Source of the DNA: Diplonema japonicum
Lineage: Eukaryota > Euglenozoa > Diplonemea > Diplonemida > Diplonemidae
NCBI GenBank assembly: GCA_964019335.1
Contig: OZ025675.1
Span: 500,501-564,500 of the forward strand
Length of the DNA: 64,000 bases
Reading direction: 5' to 3'
The notes below the pieces were generated by a model. The model saw only the letters and a program-made list of their open reading frames with translations. It had not been told where the DNA came from and did not search any database. Position 1 is the first letter of the stretch; each line of letters begins with the position of its first letter. Shown piece after piece: positions 1-8,452 of this stretch. The translations under genes and the position numbers were made by a program.

Positions 1-723
1 GGTGAGGTCGAACTGTGAGAGGGACTCCGCGATGCTCTCGGCGGTGTGGATGGCCGCCTCCATGTTATCACGTTCTCTGTACAGCCTGCTTGCAAACCCC
101 CTCGTGAAGTAGTAGTCCAATACGAACACGAGCACAGACGAGATAAAGTAACTAAAGGCGGGCCCCGCGTCGATGGCGCACGGCAATGTCTTGCAGTTGT
201 AGCTTTCCCGTCGCTCGCCTTGCGTGGGGAGGAAAGGTGCCTCATAGACACCCAGTCGCAGCCAGTTTTCGATGTAGACCACAACGTTCCACAATGTGAC
301 AAGTGTGATGATGTTTCTTGCAACTCTTCCCTTCAACCTGAGCACCAGGCAGATGTCTAAAAAGATGATGACCATGGCCCAGAAGCGTGCTTCGTGCATG
401 ACCACCTGACGGTAGTCCATGACCACCGCAGCTATCGTCATTATGTACATGGCAGCCTCGATCGTCCCCTGCCGTACCTTCTTTTCGATCAATAGTTGTG
501 TCAAGATGATGGTGCTGCCCAAGAGCCCTCCTGAGCCTTGGACCCTTCCGATGTGGTTTACATTCTGGTTGTTTGAGAACGTGATTGTGCTCGTGAGCAG
601 GCCCACTAGCGCAAAGAGCAGCACCGATATCTTCCCAAACACCTCTCTGGCGTCATCCTCGGGGCGGATAGCCCATCGGAACGGAGGCCATTCTGCCAGC
701 CGCATTCCTGTGAGGCAGTGCAT
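1..723 (-). CDS. Multi-pass membrane protein, N-terminal part (cut by window edge)
   Basis: An uninterrupted minus-strand frame runs from an ATG at 723 to the window edge, 241 codons without a stop. Six hydrophobic helices are visible at about residues 33-50, 66-79, 89-102, 113-130, 137-155 and 188-207. They are followed by a charged, helical stretch (RERDNMEAAIHTAES, 216-230) that looks like a signalling linker leaving the membrane. A Cys pair at about 177 and 182 lies in the last outer loop. The catalytic or output part would lie left of position 1 and is not seen. Membrane sensors of this shape in protists often continue into cyclase or kinase domains, but that is inference. A pyrimidine tract and CTGCAG lie 33 nt upstream of the ATG, so the first exon or a spliced 5' UTR could begin there. 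I do not recognise the family. Confidence 0.7.
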   Translation of the reverse strand, partial: MHCLTGMRLAEWPPFRWAIRPEDDAREVFGKISVLLFALVGLLTSTITFSNNQNVNHIGRVQGSGGLLGSTIILTQLLIEKKVRQGTIEAAMYIMTIAAVVMDYRQVVMHEARFWAMVIIFLDICLVLRLKGRVARNIITLVTLWNVVVYIENWLRLGVYEAPFLPTQGERRESYNCKTLPCAIDAGPAFSYFISSVLVFVLDYYFTRGFASRLYRERDNMEAAIHTAESIAESLSQFDLT

Positions 724-1352
724 CTCGAGAAAACAGAATAAAAAGACGTCTTTGAGGGAACCTGCAGTATGTGACAGGATCGCCAAAAAATAAAAAGAAA
801 AGAAAAGAGAAGATAGGTAGAGGGGGCGGTTTTTTTTTTCCCACCTTTAAAATTGGTGTTCTAGCTATAAGAAAAGAAGAAAAGCCAACAACAACAACAA
901 CAACAACAACAACAAAAAGATTGAAAAAGACAGCTGCGTCTTTTTTTTTAAAAAAAAAAAGAAAGAAAAAAAGTCGGCGTTAGTTGTTACAAGCTGTTGA
1001 ACAAAAGCAATAATAAAAAAAAAGAAATGACTAATGTAAACGAGAAACGCCTGAACCTTTATCATGGGAAGAGGGGGTGATGAAGAACAAGGCCAGGAAA
1101 AGAAAGAAACAAAAGACCGCGGAGTCTACTTTCTTTCAAACCAAACCTTTTCTCTCCTTTTTTTTTTCGCGAATAGGAGGTACCACTCAAAGAAAAATGA
1201 ATCTCTTAGATAGGCGGAAGCTTCTTTTTTTATCTCGTTTTCTTCTTCCGCTCGAGCGAACAGGTATCACCATAAAACACATGAATCATCTAAAGCCATC
1301 AACTAGGTTCCCAAGAGTCGTAGTTGGCGATTCACAAGGATAATTATAACAA
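724..1352. other. Intergenic, low complexity
   Basis: The stretch holds A/T-rich runs, an AAC trinucleotide repeat at about 887-915 and several poly-A and poly-T tracts. A sequence at 761-779 (CCTGCAG...TGTGACAGG) recurs at 10060-10081, upstream of another gene on the same strand, and may be a splice-related or promoter motif. I see no convincing gene. Confidence 0.5.
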
Positions 1353-2447
1353 CTAAATATTAACAGGGCTGTCAGCGTGCATCTCGTGGTAAGCCTCCGT
1401 GTCGGTGTTCTCGAGGAATGTGCTCATTGGTACCCTACCAGCTGGTTTGTTGTCTTTCAAAAGGGCAAAGATGGCCACGACACCTCCCATGCACAATAAG
1501 ATGCCCAAGGAGACCCCAACCCATGCCACCACATCGGCAGCATCATCACCATTCCCACCATTGCTTGGCGACTGTGGAACACCGTCGTCGTCAGCAGATG
1601 CAGGTGCCGACTTCAGAGCCTTACTGTCGTCGGTGTTTGGGGTTGTAGGGGGTGTCGATTGTGGAACACCGTTGTCAGAGGTACTGGGCGCCTTGTTCCC
1701 ATCATTGGTAGTTGTTGTACCTTTCCCGAAGTTCGTGCCGAAGTCCCACGACCCTGTCTTCGAGGGGTCAGTGATGAGGTCGTCAGCAACAAGAACCTCG
1801 CCTTCAAAATCTGTGAGCTCCACAGTGATGGGTGCCGTGTACGGCTTTGGATCATCACACAGGAAGTATGCCCCGCTCTGAAGTGGGCAGTCCACCCATG
1901 TGCTGCTCCCGCTGGACTTGATCCTCGCCTTCACGACCTGCCCCGTCCCTGCCACATCCCACACAAAGAAGGCATACCACCACACTGATGTCCCGGGTTT
2001 AGGGACAATCTGTATATTCTTCTTCTCGCTGTTGTACGGGCAAGCCACCTGTCGGAACCTGACCGCCATGATCCCACAGTCGTTCTGCAGGATGGCGGCC
2101 CTTGCTGCCGGGTTCAGGTCGAAGTGCGGGGTGTTGTGGTCCCGTGTGCAGCATGAGTTGTCCGCCTGCAGCACAACAGAGGTCGCTTTGCATTCGCACG
2201 GCTCCATCGTCCAGCCAGGCTTCCCAGTGCACTCCACCTCATAACACACACCGCACGCTTTGCTATCGTCGTACAGCGTGTAGTCGAGTGCTGCGTACAT
2301 CCCGAAAGGGAAGCTTGCGGTCACCTCCTTCGGGAACTCACAGGACCCACCTCCGCTTGCAACTCCTCCGTACCAGGTGGCGTACCCGACCTCCCATGAC
2401 CCGGGCAGGGCCTGCGTCACAGTGCTGAAGAGCAAGAGAGCCAGCAT
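1353..2447 (-). CDS. Membrane-anchored expansin-like protein A
   Basis: This 364-residue protein has a signal peptide (about 1-13, cleavage near TQA/LP) and an expansin head. The double-psi beta-barrel domain covers about 20-138, with ATWYGG (23-28), the Cys pattern ACGVCYEVEC and the HFDL motif (108-111). A CBM63-like second domain covers about 143-242 and ends in TGSWDFGTNFGK. A short polar linker of about 60 residues leads to a membrane helix (about 303-329) and a tail of about 35 residues ending EMHADSPVNI. Expansins loosen cellulose and other wall polymers without hydrolysis; most are secreted, so the membrane anchor is unusual. It is the left member of a five-gene cluster. Its head is nearly identical to that of gene E, and its tail to that of gene B. 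An acceptor-like TTTACAG lies about 25 nt before the ATG. Confidence 0.85.
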   Translation of the reverse strand: MLALLLFSTVTQALPGSWEVGYATWYGGVASGGGSCEFPKEVTASFPFGMYAALDYTLYDDSKACGVCYEVECTGKPGWTMEPCECKATSVVLQADNSCCTRDHNTPHFDLNPAARAAILQNDCGIMAVRFRQVACPYNSEKKNIQIVPKPGTSVWWYAFFVWDVAGTGQVVKARIKSSGSSTWVDCPLQSGAYFLCDDPKPYTAPITVELTDFEGEVLVADDLITDPSKTGSWDFGTNFGKGTTTTNDGNKAPSTSDNGVPQSTPPTTPNTDDSKALKSAPASADDDGVPQSPSNGGNGDDAADVVAWVGVSLGILLCMGGVVAIFALLKDNKPAGRVPMSTFLENTDTEAYHEMHADSPVNI

Positions 2448-3234
2448 TTCTTTTTTTTTTTAAATGTGTAATACTGTAAATGCAAACTGGGTCGGTAGTC
2501 CAGTTGGATGTATATATGAAAGGGAGAAACAAAAACAGAAACGGAAAAAGAGTTGGCCGATCGTTTTTTTGGTGCAGCAAGGGATAAATATGTTACCCCT
2601 TCCACCTCTTTTTCTTCTTTTCTTAATATAGCAGTAAACAAGTTCATTCGTCGAAATATTATCGTTCTTTGACCAAGTAAGCCCCTTTTCTTTCTTTTTT
2701 TTTGAACATGATTATGTCATAAGTTATCAACAAAGGGGGAAACTAGAGGAGAAAAATAATCGAGTAATAATAGTCAGAAAATAGGCTCCTTATCGCTGTT
2801 AAATATAACACGTAAAATCGCAACACAGCACGGAAAGGAAAGAAGATGGGGGGGGGGGGGGGGGGGGCAAAGAGAGATTGAATTAAGGGAAGCTTAAGGG
2901 AAAAACCTTGGTCTTCTTTTTCTGGTAGAAGAAAAAGACAAACTGCCTTAGCAGTCATACCTCTATGCGTCTTTTGTTTTTCCTTGCCTTTTTTTTTTTT
3001 TTTTACAAATACGATAAGAGTACCCTTTCAAAGAAAAACGAATTTCTTTTTTCTAACAGCCCCCCCCGCAAGGAAACGCGTTTCCAAGCTTTTTAAATCT
3101 GACCTTTGTTCATTAAAGAAAGGGGGCCCGCTTTTTGGAAAAGTTACAAACACAAAAAAAAAAGGAGAGGAAAGAAGGACTATAGATATTACCTACCCAC
3201 GCCATCTAGTTGCTGTCGCTCCTTCCTCTCATGA

Positions 3235-3424
3235 AAGGGTAGAAGTCCATTTCTTAGGCGAGCTGGGGAGCGACAACCTGGTGCGGGACACGGTCAAGGT
3301 GCGCAACAAGGAGAACTGGGCCCCGGTGAACAGTGCGGTGGCTTGGCTGCAGCTCGAGTCGGGGAGGGCACGGGTGGGGCCCATACCCCACAAGAAGAGG
3401 ACCAAAGGCTCGCTGGCCAGATAG
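3235..3424 (+). pseudogene. GC-rich coding-like fragment, unidentified
   Basis: An island much richer in G+C than its surroundings has an open plus-strand frame ending at 3424 (…KVRNKENWAPVNSAVAWL…KRTKGSLAR). Composition and wording resemble coding sequence, but the frame upstream dissolves into homopolymers. It could be the last exon of a plus-strand gene, a fragment carried by a transposon, or chance. I do not recognise it. Confidence 0.25.
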
Positions 3425-3731
3425 GCCAGCGGGGGTGTGGGGGCTGGTTCCCCCCCCCCCCCCCCCGCCATAGGAAGATGTGAAACTTTTTTTTTTTTTT
3501 TTTTCTGAGAAAAAAAAAAGGGAAAAATAAAAGAATAGGGAACAGGTGCTACAACGGCCAGGCTAGATAGAACCACTTAGATTTTTTTTTTTTTCCTTTT
3601 TTTTTTTCTTTTTGTTTTTCCTTTTTTTTTTTTTTTTTTGCAAATAACAATGGACCCACCCGGTGCGAAACGGCTGGGCATCACACGGCGTTCCTTAGTC
3701 CAGTTCTTTCTCGTTCTTTGACTTGCTGAAG

Positions 3732-3777
3732 AGGGGGTGCCGTCACACACCCGGGACTTTGGTCCTGCTGCCTCTAA
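3732..3777. repeat. Short hairpin-forming interspersed repeat, copy 1
   Basis: A block of about 45 nt contains GGTGCCGTCACACACC, able to form a GGTG/CACC stem, followed by a CTTTGGTCCTGCTGCC segment. Related copies lie at 3989-4036 and 20698-20745. The origin is unknown; a small-RNA-derived or SINE-like repeat is possible. Confidence 0.4.
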
Positions 3778-3988
3778 AGAAATATATAAGGAAAGTTCCA
3801 GTAGAGGTTTGACCTCAAAGGATGAAACAAAAAGCGGCGCTCAGTGCGACCACCACAGTCGACTCCAAGTGTACCATAAAGTAGTAGTACATGGGGTGGG
3901 GGCATCTTTTTCTTCTTGCCGAAGCCAAATGCAAGGTCTGTTAGTCCTTGGTGACTTGGTGCAAGCTGATGACAGCCGGCGACTCGCT

Positions 3989-4042
3989 TAAGGGGAGGTG
4001 TCGTTACGCACCTAGACCCCGGCCAAAGGTCTTGCTGCCCCA
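3989..4042. repeat. Short hairpin-forming interspersed repeat, copy 2
   Basis: This is the second copy of the repeat at 3732. It contains GGTGTCGTTACGCACC and a CAAAGGTCTTGCTGCC segment in the same order and orientation. Confidence 0.4.
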
Positions 4043-4164
4043 AAACAAAATAAGAAGAAAAAGTATTAAGTCCGCGAGATTGACTACCTTATTGCTCCAA
4101 ATATTGCTCCAGTTTCAAAGGCCCTTCCCCGGGGCGCGGTTTTTAAAAAAGAAAAAAAAAAACT

Positions 4165-5178
4165 TTAAATATACTTAACAGGGCTGTCAGCGTGCATCTC
4201 GTGGTAAGCCTCCGTGTCGGTGTTCTCGAGGAATGTGCTCATTGGTACCCTACCAGCTGGTTTGTTGCTTTTCAAAAGGGCAAAGATGGCCACGACACCT
4301 CCCATGCACAATAAGATGCCCACCGTGACCGCGACCCACGCCACCGCATCGGCAGCGTCATCACTCTTGTTGCTATAATTTTGATCAGTTTCATTAACTG
4401 CAGTGCTGGGCGTCGATCCTGGGGGCTCGTTGCCATTGCCAGTAGTTGTACCTTTCCCGAAGTTCGTGCCGAAGTCCCACGACCCTGTCTTCGAGGGGTC
4501 AGTGATGAGGTCGCCAGCAACAAGAACCTCGCCTTCAATATCTGTGAGCTCCACAGTGAAGGGTGCCGTGTACGGTTTCGTCCCACCACACTCAAAGAAT
4601 GCCCCACCCTTCAGTGGGCAGTCATTCCATGTGCTGCTCCCGCTGGACTTGATCCTCGCCTTCACGACCTGCCCTGTCTCCGCCACATCCCACACAAAGA
4701 AGGCATACCACCACTCGGTGGTCCCGGGTTTAGGGACAATTTGTACATTCTTCCCTTCGCTGTTGTACGTGCAAGCCACCTGTCGGAACCTGACCGCCAT
4801 GTTCCCACAGTCGTTCTGCAGGATGGCGGCCCTTGCTGCCGGGTTCAGGTCGAAGTGCGGGGTGTTGTGGTCCCGTGTGCAGCATGAGCTGTCCGCCTGC
4901 AGCACAACAGAAGTCGCCTTGCATTCGCACAGTTCAGTTGTCCAGCTCGGGTTCCCAGTGCACTCCACCTCATAACACACACCGCACGCTTTGCTATCGT
5001 CGTACAGCGTGTAGTCGATGGCTGCGTACATCCCGAAAGGGAAGCTGGCGGTCACCTCCTTCGGGAACTCACAGGACCCACCTCCGTTTGGAACCCCTGT
5101 GTACCAGGTGGCGTACCCGACTTCCCATGACCCAGGCAGGGCCTGCGTCACAGTACTTAAAAGCAGAACAGCAAGCAT
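4165..5178 (-). CDS. Membrane-anchored expansin-like protein B
   Basis: The 337-residue protein has the same plan as A: signal peptide, expansin barrel with ATWYTG and HFDL, CBM63-like domain, a stalk of only about 40 residues, a membrane helix (AWVAVTVGILLCMGGVVAIF) and a short tail. The head belongs to the second sequence type (GNPSWTTELCEC), shared with genes C and D. The helix and tail match gene A almost exactly. The gene is therefore mosaic between two paralogue types, which points to unequal crossing-over or gene conversion. The ATG lies 26 nt after CCCTAG, and the segment TATTACACATTT after that AG also precedes gene A. The expected site is the plasma membrane with the expansin outside; wall-loosening activity is inferred from the family. 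Confidence 0.85.
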   Translation of the reverse strand: MLAVLLLSTVTQALPGSWEVGYATWYTGVPNGGGSCEFPKEVTASFPFGMYAAIDYTLYDDSKACGVCYEVECTGNPSWTTELCECKATSVVLQADSSCCTRDHNTPHFDLNPAARAAILQNDCGNMAVRFRQVACTYNSEGKNVQIVPKPGTTEWWYAFFVWDVAETGQVVKARIKSSGSSTWNDCPLKGGAFFECGGTKPYTAPFTVELTDIEGEVLVAGDLITDPSKTGSWDFGTNFGKGTTTGNGNEPPGSTPSTAVNETDQNYSNKSDDAADAVAWVAVTVGILLCMGGVVAIFALLKSNKPAGRVPMSTFLENTDTEAYHEMHADSPVKYI

Positions 5179-5741
5179 TTCGCCCCTTTTTCAAATGTGT
5201 AATACTAGGGAAGTGGTGTCGTTGCCTTCAATTGCAGAAATAAAATGACTCAAGAAGAACGGCAGAAAGGGAGAAAGAATGAGGGGAAAAAAAAAGTCAG
5301 GTTAAAGCACTAAACTACTAAAAGAGTATTACTGTTAGAGAGGTCACAGGGCAAACAGAGAAGGGAGGGGAGGGGAGGGAGGGGGGCAATTATTCAGTTT
5401 ATGGTAACATTATATATTGTTACTTCATTCAACAATCATATCATCAAAGTATGCATCATAAGAGCCAATATAGTGTGTTGTTCTTTGCTCTAAAGGCCTT
5501 CTCAGCATATCATGGTTCGCAGGGACGAAATGGGAAGCAAGGTCTCCCATTGAACACAAAGCAAGCTCTTTGCGGCTTGCTTCTCTTCTTCGCATGCGAA
5601 ACAAATTATATTTACTCAAGGACGGGAACGGGCAGAAACAAACGTTTCACATTACATTGTCAACACAGCACAACAAAATTCAAAAAAAAAAAAAATTAAA
5701 TATACGGGATGGAACTGGAGTAAGAGGGAAAGAGAGGAGAG
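5179..5741. other. Intergenic between expansin genes B and C
   Basis: The spacer holds A- and G-rich tracts (a GGGAGGGG series at 5355-5386) and short spurious frames. No gene is supported. Confidence 0.45.
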
Positions 5742-5791
5742 CCCACACGACAGGCCGTGTCAGTGGCGCGTGTCACTCGCGTGACGTTGCT
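5742..5791 (-). promoter_or_regulatory. Conserved double-hairpin 3' UTR element, gene C copy
   Basis: Some 10 nt beyond the stop codon of gene C lies a 50-nt block repeated after genes D and E. It contains two stems: ACACG/CGTGT around ACAGGC, and GTCAC/GTGAC around TCGC. Position just past each stop, with strong conservation amid otherwise different spacers, suggests an mRNA 3'-end or stability element. That role is inferred. Confidence 0.5.
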
Positions 5792-5800
5792 CGGGCATAG

Positions 5801-8188
5801 CTATATACTAGCAGATTCCATTTCTAGATAATCGGGTGAGCCCCCTTCTGCAAGGAATTCGCTGAGTTGTACTTCCCCGCATTTCCTGTACATGTAGGCG
5901 CCGGCCACCATAGCCACGATGCATGCAGTGCCAAGTACCGCCACAAGAATCCACACCCACACTGCCACACCGTCGTCAGAACTTGGGCTGGGTGTTGGCA
6001 CGTCAGTTAAGGTAGCTCCCACGCCACCAGGAGCAGCTGTATCCGGGGATGATGTAGTTGGCGAGGTGGTGCTAGGGGATGACGTGGTGCCAGGAGACGA
6101 GGTGGTACTAGGGGATGAGGTGGTACCAGGGGATGAAGTAGTGCCGGGGGATGAGGTAGTGCCGGGGGATGAGGAAGTACCAGGAGATGAGGTGGTGCCA
6201 GTGCCTGGAGAAGCAGTCGTTGGTGCACCAGTGGTATCAGAACCAACAGGTGATGAAGTAACAGCATTTGTGCTCGGGGATGTCGTCTTAGGAGAGCTTG
6301 TGAGAGGAGCACCGGTGGCTGGGGCTGTAGTTGCAGGAGCCGATGTGTCGGGAGCAACTGTCGGAACCGCCGTGTCTGGTGCCGTGGTGGGCTCTGCGGT
6401 TGGCTCAGCAGTGGTGCCCGGCACGAGTGTGGAAGGTGCAGCAGTATCTGGGGCCGTTGTGTCTGGTGCTTTCGTGTCAGGTGACTGAGTGTCGGGTGCT
6501 GTCGTTGGCTGCCCTGTCTGCGGTGCCCCCGTTGCTGGAACAAGAGTTTTAGGCGCGCTGGTGGCTGGCACATTGGTACTTGGAGCTGCCGTCATTGGAG
6601 CACTGGTGGCAGGCGAACTAGTTCCAGGTGCGATAGTATTTGGTACATTAGTTCTTGGAGCGGTGGTAGCAGGTACACTGGGTGAACTAGTAGCTGGTGC
6701 ATTAGTCATTGGAGCGGTGGTAGCAGGTGCAGTTGTTGCCGGCGTGCTAGTAGCTGGCGCGTTGGTCTGTGGGGCTACAGTTGCTGGTGCAGTAGTGACA
6801 CTAGTTCCAGGAACGCCAGTGGCCGGTGCATTTGTCTTTGGAGCAGTGGTAGCAGGTGCATTGGTTGTCGGTATGCTGGTAATAGGTGCATTCGTCACAG
6901 GGGCGGTAGTAGTTGGTGCATTAGTCTGTGGTGCTGTAGTTGCTGGTGCATTGGTCATTGGGGTCCCAGGTGCGGTAGTAGTTGGTGCATTGGTCTGTGG
7001 TGCTGTAGTAGCTGGCGCATTCGTCTGTGGTGCCATAGTTGCTGGTGCATTGGTTATTGGGGCTGCAGGTGCGGTAGTAGTTGGTGCTGTAGTAGCTGGC
7101 GCATTGGTCATTGGAGTCCCAGGTGCGGTAGTAGTTGGTGCATTGGTCTGTGGTGCAGTCGTAGCCGGTGCATTCGTCTGTGGTGCCATAGTTGCTGGTG
7201 CATTGGTTATTGGGGCTGCAGGTGCGGTAGTAGTTGGTGCATTTGTTGTTGGTGCACTCGTAACGGGTGCGGAAGTTATAGGCGCACTTGTTCCTGGTGC
7301 ATTCGTCGCTGGCGCTGTGGTTACCGGTGCACTGGTTGCTGGTGCTCCTGTTGCAGGCACGTCCGTTTTGGGAGAACCGGTAGCAGGTGCATCAGTAGTG
7401 GGTGCTCCTGTTGCTGGTGAGCTGGTTGCAGGTGCACGTGTCACTGGTGGGCTTCCAGCTTTCCCGAAGTTCGTGCCGAAGTCCCACGACCCTGTGTCCT
7501 TCGAGGGGTCAGTGATGAGGTCGTCAGCAACAAGAACCTCGCCTTCAATATCTGTGAGCTCCACAGTGATGGGTGCCGTGTACGGCTTCATCCCACCACA
7601 CTCAAAGAATGCCCCACCCTTCAGTGGGCAGTCATTCCATGTGCTGCTCCCGCTGGACTTGATCCTCGCCTTCACGACCTGCCCTGTCTCCGCCACATCC
7701 CACACAAAGAAGGCATACCACCACTCGGTGGTCCCGGGTTTAGGGACAATTTGTACATTCTTCCCTTCGCTGTTGTACGTGCAAGCCACCTGTCGGAACC
7801 TGACCGCCATGTTCCCACAGTCGTTCTGCAGGATGGCGGCCCTTGCTGCCGGGTTCAGGTCGAAGTGCGGGGTGTTGTGGTCCCGTGTGCAGCATGAGCT
7901 GTCCGCCTGCAGCACAACAGAAGTCGCCTTGCATTCGCACAGTTCAGTTGTCCAGCTCGGGTTCCCAGTGCACTCCACCTCATAACACACACCGCACGCT
8001 TTGCTATCGTCGTACAGCGTGTAGTCGATGGCTGCGTACATCCCGAAAGGGAAGCTTGCGGTCACCTCCTTCGGGAACTCACAGGACCCACCTCCGTTTG
8101 GAACCCCTGTGTACCAGGTGGCGTACCCGACTTCCCATGACCCGGGCAGGGCCTGCGTCACAGTACTTAAAAGCAGAACAGCAAGCAT
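5801..8188 (-). CDS. Membrane-anchored expansin-like protein C with long Thr/Pro stalk
   Basis: This is the longest member of the cluster, 795 residues. Signal peptide and expansin head (about 1-242, type 2 sequence) are followed by about 490 residues of Thr/Ala/Pro repeats built on T-x-A-P, then SPGTTSSPGT repeats. A membrane helix (about 741-767) and a 28-residue tail with YLEMESASI complete it. Such Thr/Ser/Pro stalks are usually heavily O-glycosylated and hold the head away from the membrane. The anchor and tail match D and E only in part, because the tail after the helix is unique (RKCGEVQLSEF). The stalk contains a 153-bp tandem duplication. The ATG lies 26 nt after AACTTTCAG. The large plus-strand frames opposite the stalk come from the repeat, not from genes. 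Confidence 0.85.
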   Translation of the reverse strand: MLAVLLLSTVTQALPGSWEVGYATWYTGVPNGGGSCEFPKEVTASFPFGMYAAIDYTLYDDSKACGVCYEVECTGNPSWTTELCECKATSVVLQADSSCCTRDHNTPHFDLNPAARAAILQNDCGNMAVRFRQVACTYNSEGKNVQIVPKPGTTEWWYAFFVWDVAETGQVVKARIKSSGSSTWNDCPLKGGAFFECGGMKPYTAPITVELTDIEGEVLVADDLITDPSKDTGSWDFGTNFGKAGSPPVTRAPATSSPATGAPTTDAPATGSPKTDVPATGAPATSAPVTTAPATNAPGTSAPITSAPVTSAPTTNAPTTTAPAAPITNAPATMAPQTNAPATTAPQTNAPTTTAPGTPMTNAPATTAPTTTAPAAPITNAPATMAPQTNAPATTAPQTNAPTTTAPGTPMTNAPATTAPQTNAPTTTAPVTNAPITSIPTTNAPATTAPKTNAPATGVPGTSVTTAPATVAPQTNAPATSTPATTAPATTAPMTNAPATSSPSVPATTAPRTNVPNTIAPGTSSPATSAPMTAAPSTNVPATSAPKTLVPATGAPQTGQPTTAPDTQSPDTKAPDTTAPDTAAPSTLVPGTTAEPTAEPTTAPDTAVPTVAPDTSAPATTAPATGAPLTSSPKTTSPSTNAVTSSPVGSDTTGAPTTASPGTGTTSSPGTSSSPGTTSSPGTTSSPGTTSSPSTTSSPGTTSSPSTTSPTTSSPDTAAPGGVGATLTDVPTPSPSSDDGVAVWVWILVAVLGTACIVAMVAGAYMYRKCGEVQLSEFLAEGGSPDYLEMESASI
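5990..7456 (-). repeat. Thr/Ala/Pro codon repeat encoding the stalk of gene C
   Basis: The repeat has units of 5-6 codons (TNAP, TTAP, ATAP and similar), with a higher-order copy of about 153 bp near 6961-7113 and 7114-7266. It is interrupted only by in-frame variation, so length changes by slippage or unequal exchange keep the protein open. The distal part (SPD-TAPD, then SSPGTT) is shared with D and E, while the middle part is unique to C. Confidence 0.8.
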
Positions 8189-8397
8189 TTTCTTACTATT
8201 CTTTTTTGTATAACCTGAAAGTTAAACAAAGGAATGACTACAGGGAAAACACAATGTATAATCTCCTTCCTCGTTAGAATTCAAGGGGAGGACATGGATA
8301 AGGAGGAACATATGGACAAAAGCCAGGTGTTCCATTAACGTCTTAACAGTTACACTGATAACGCAACACAGAAAAAAGAGAGGAACCAGTAAAATGC
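8189..8397. other. Intergenic between expansin genes C and D
   Basis: This short A-rich spacer contains the upstream region of gene C, including the TTTCAG acceptor-like site at about 8215. Nothing else was seen. Confidence 0.4.
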
Positions 8398-8448
8398 CCC
8401 CACACGACAGGCCGTGTCAGTGGCGCGTGTCACTCGCGTGACGTCGCT
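8398..8448 (-). promoter_or_regulatory. Conserved double-hairpin 3' UTR element, gene D copy
   Basis: This copy is nearly identical to the blocks at 5742 and 10170 and ends 5 nt before the stop codon of gene D. Both stems are intact. Confidence 0.5.
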
Positions 8449-8452
8449 TGGC

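Larger units (their letters stand above)
2448..4164. other. Intergenic between expansin genes A and B
   Basis: The spacer is mostly A/T homopolymers with a poly-G tract near 2850-2868 and a poly-C tract near 3451-3467. It contains one GC-rich block at about 3240-3440 and two short hairpin-forming repeats near 3732 and 3989, listed separately. No other gene is supported. Confidence 0.5.

Noticed and set aside
46-793. Two plus-strand frames at the left edge
   Set aside because: They lie opposite a longer open minus-strand frame with clear transmembrane helices; the plus-strand products show no such order.
6489-7985. Long plus-strand frame opposite gene C (about 498 codons, Val/Gly/Ala-rich)
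   Set aside because: It is the antisense reading of the Thr/Ala/Pro codon repeat and expansin head; it has no domain, and similar frames appear opposite D and E for the same reason.
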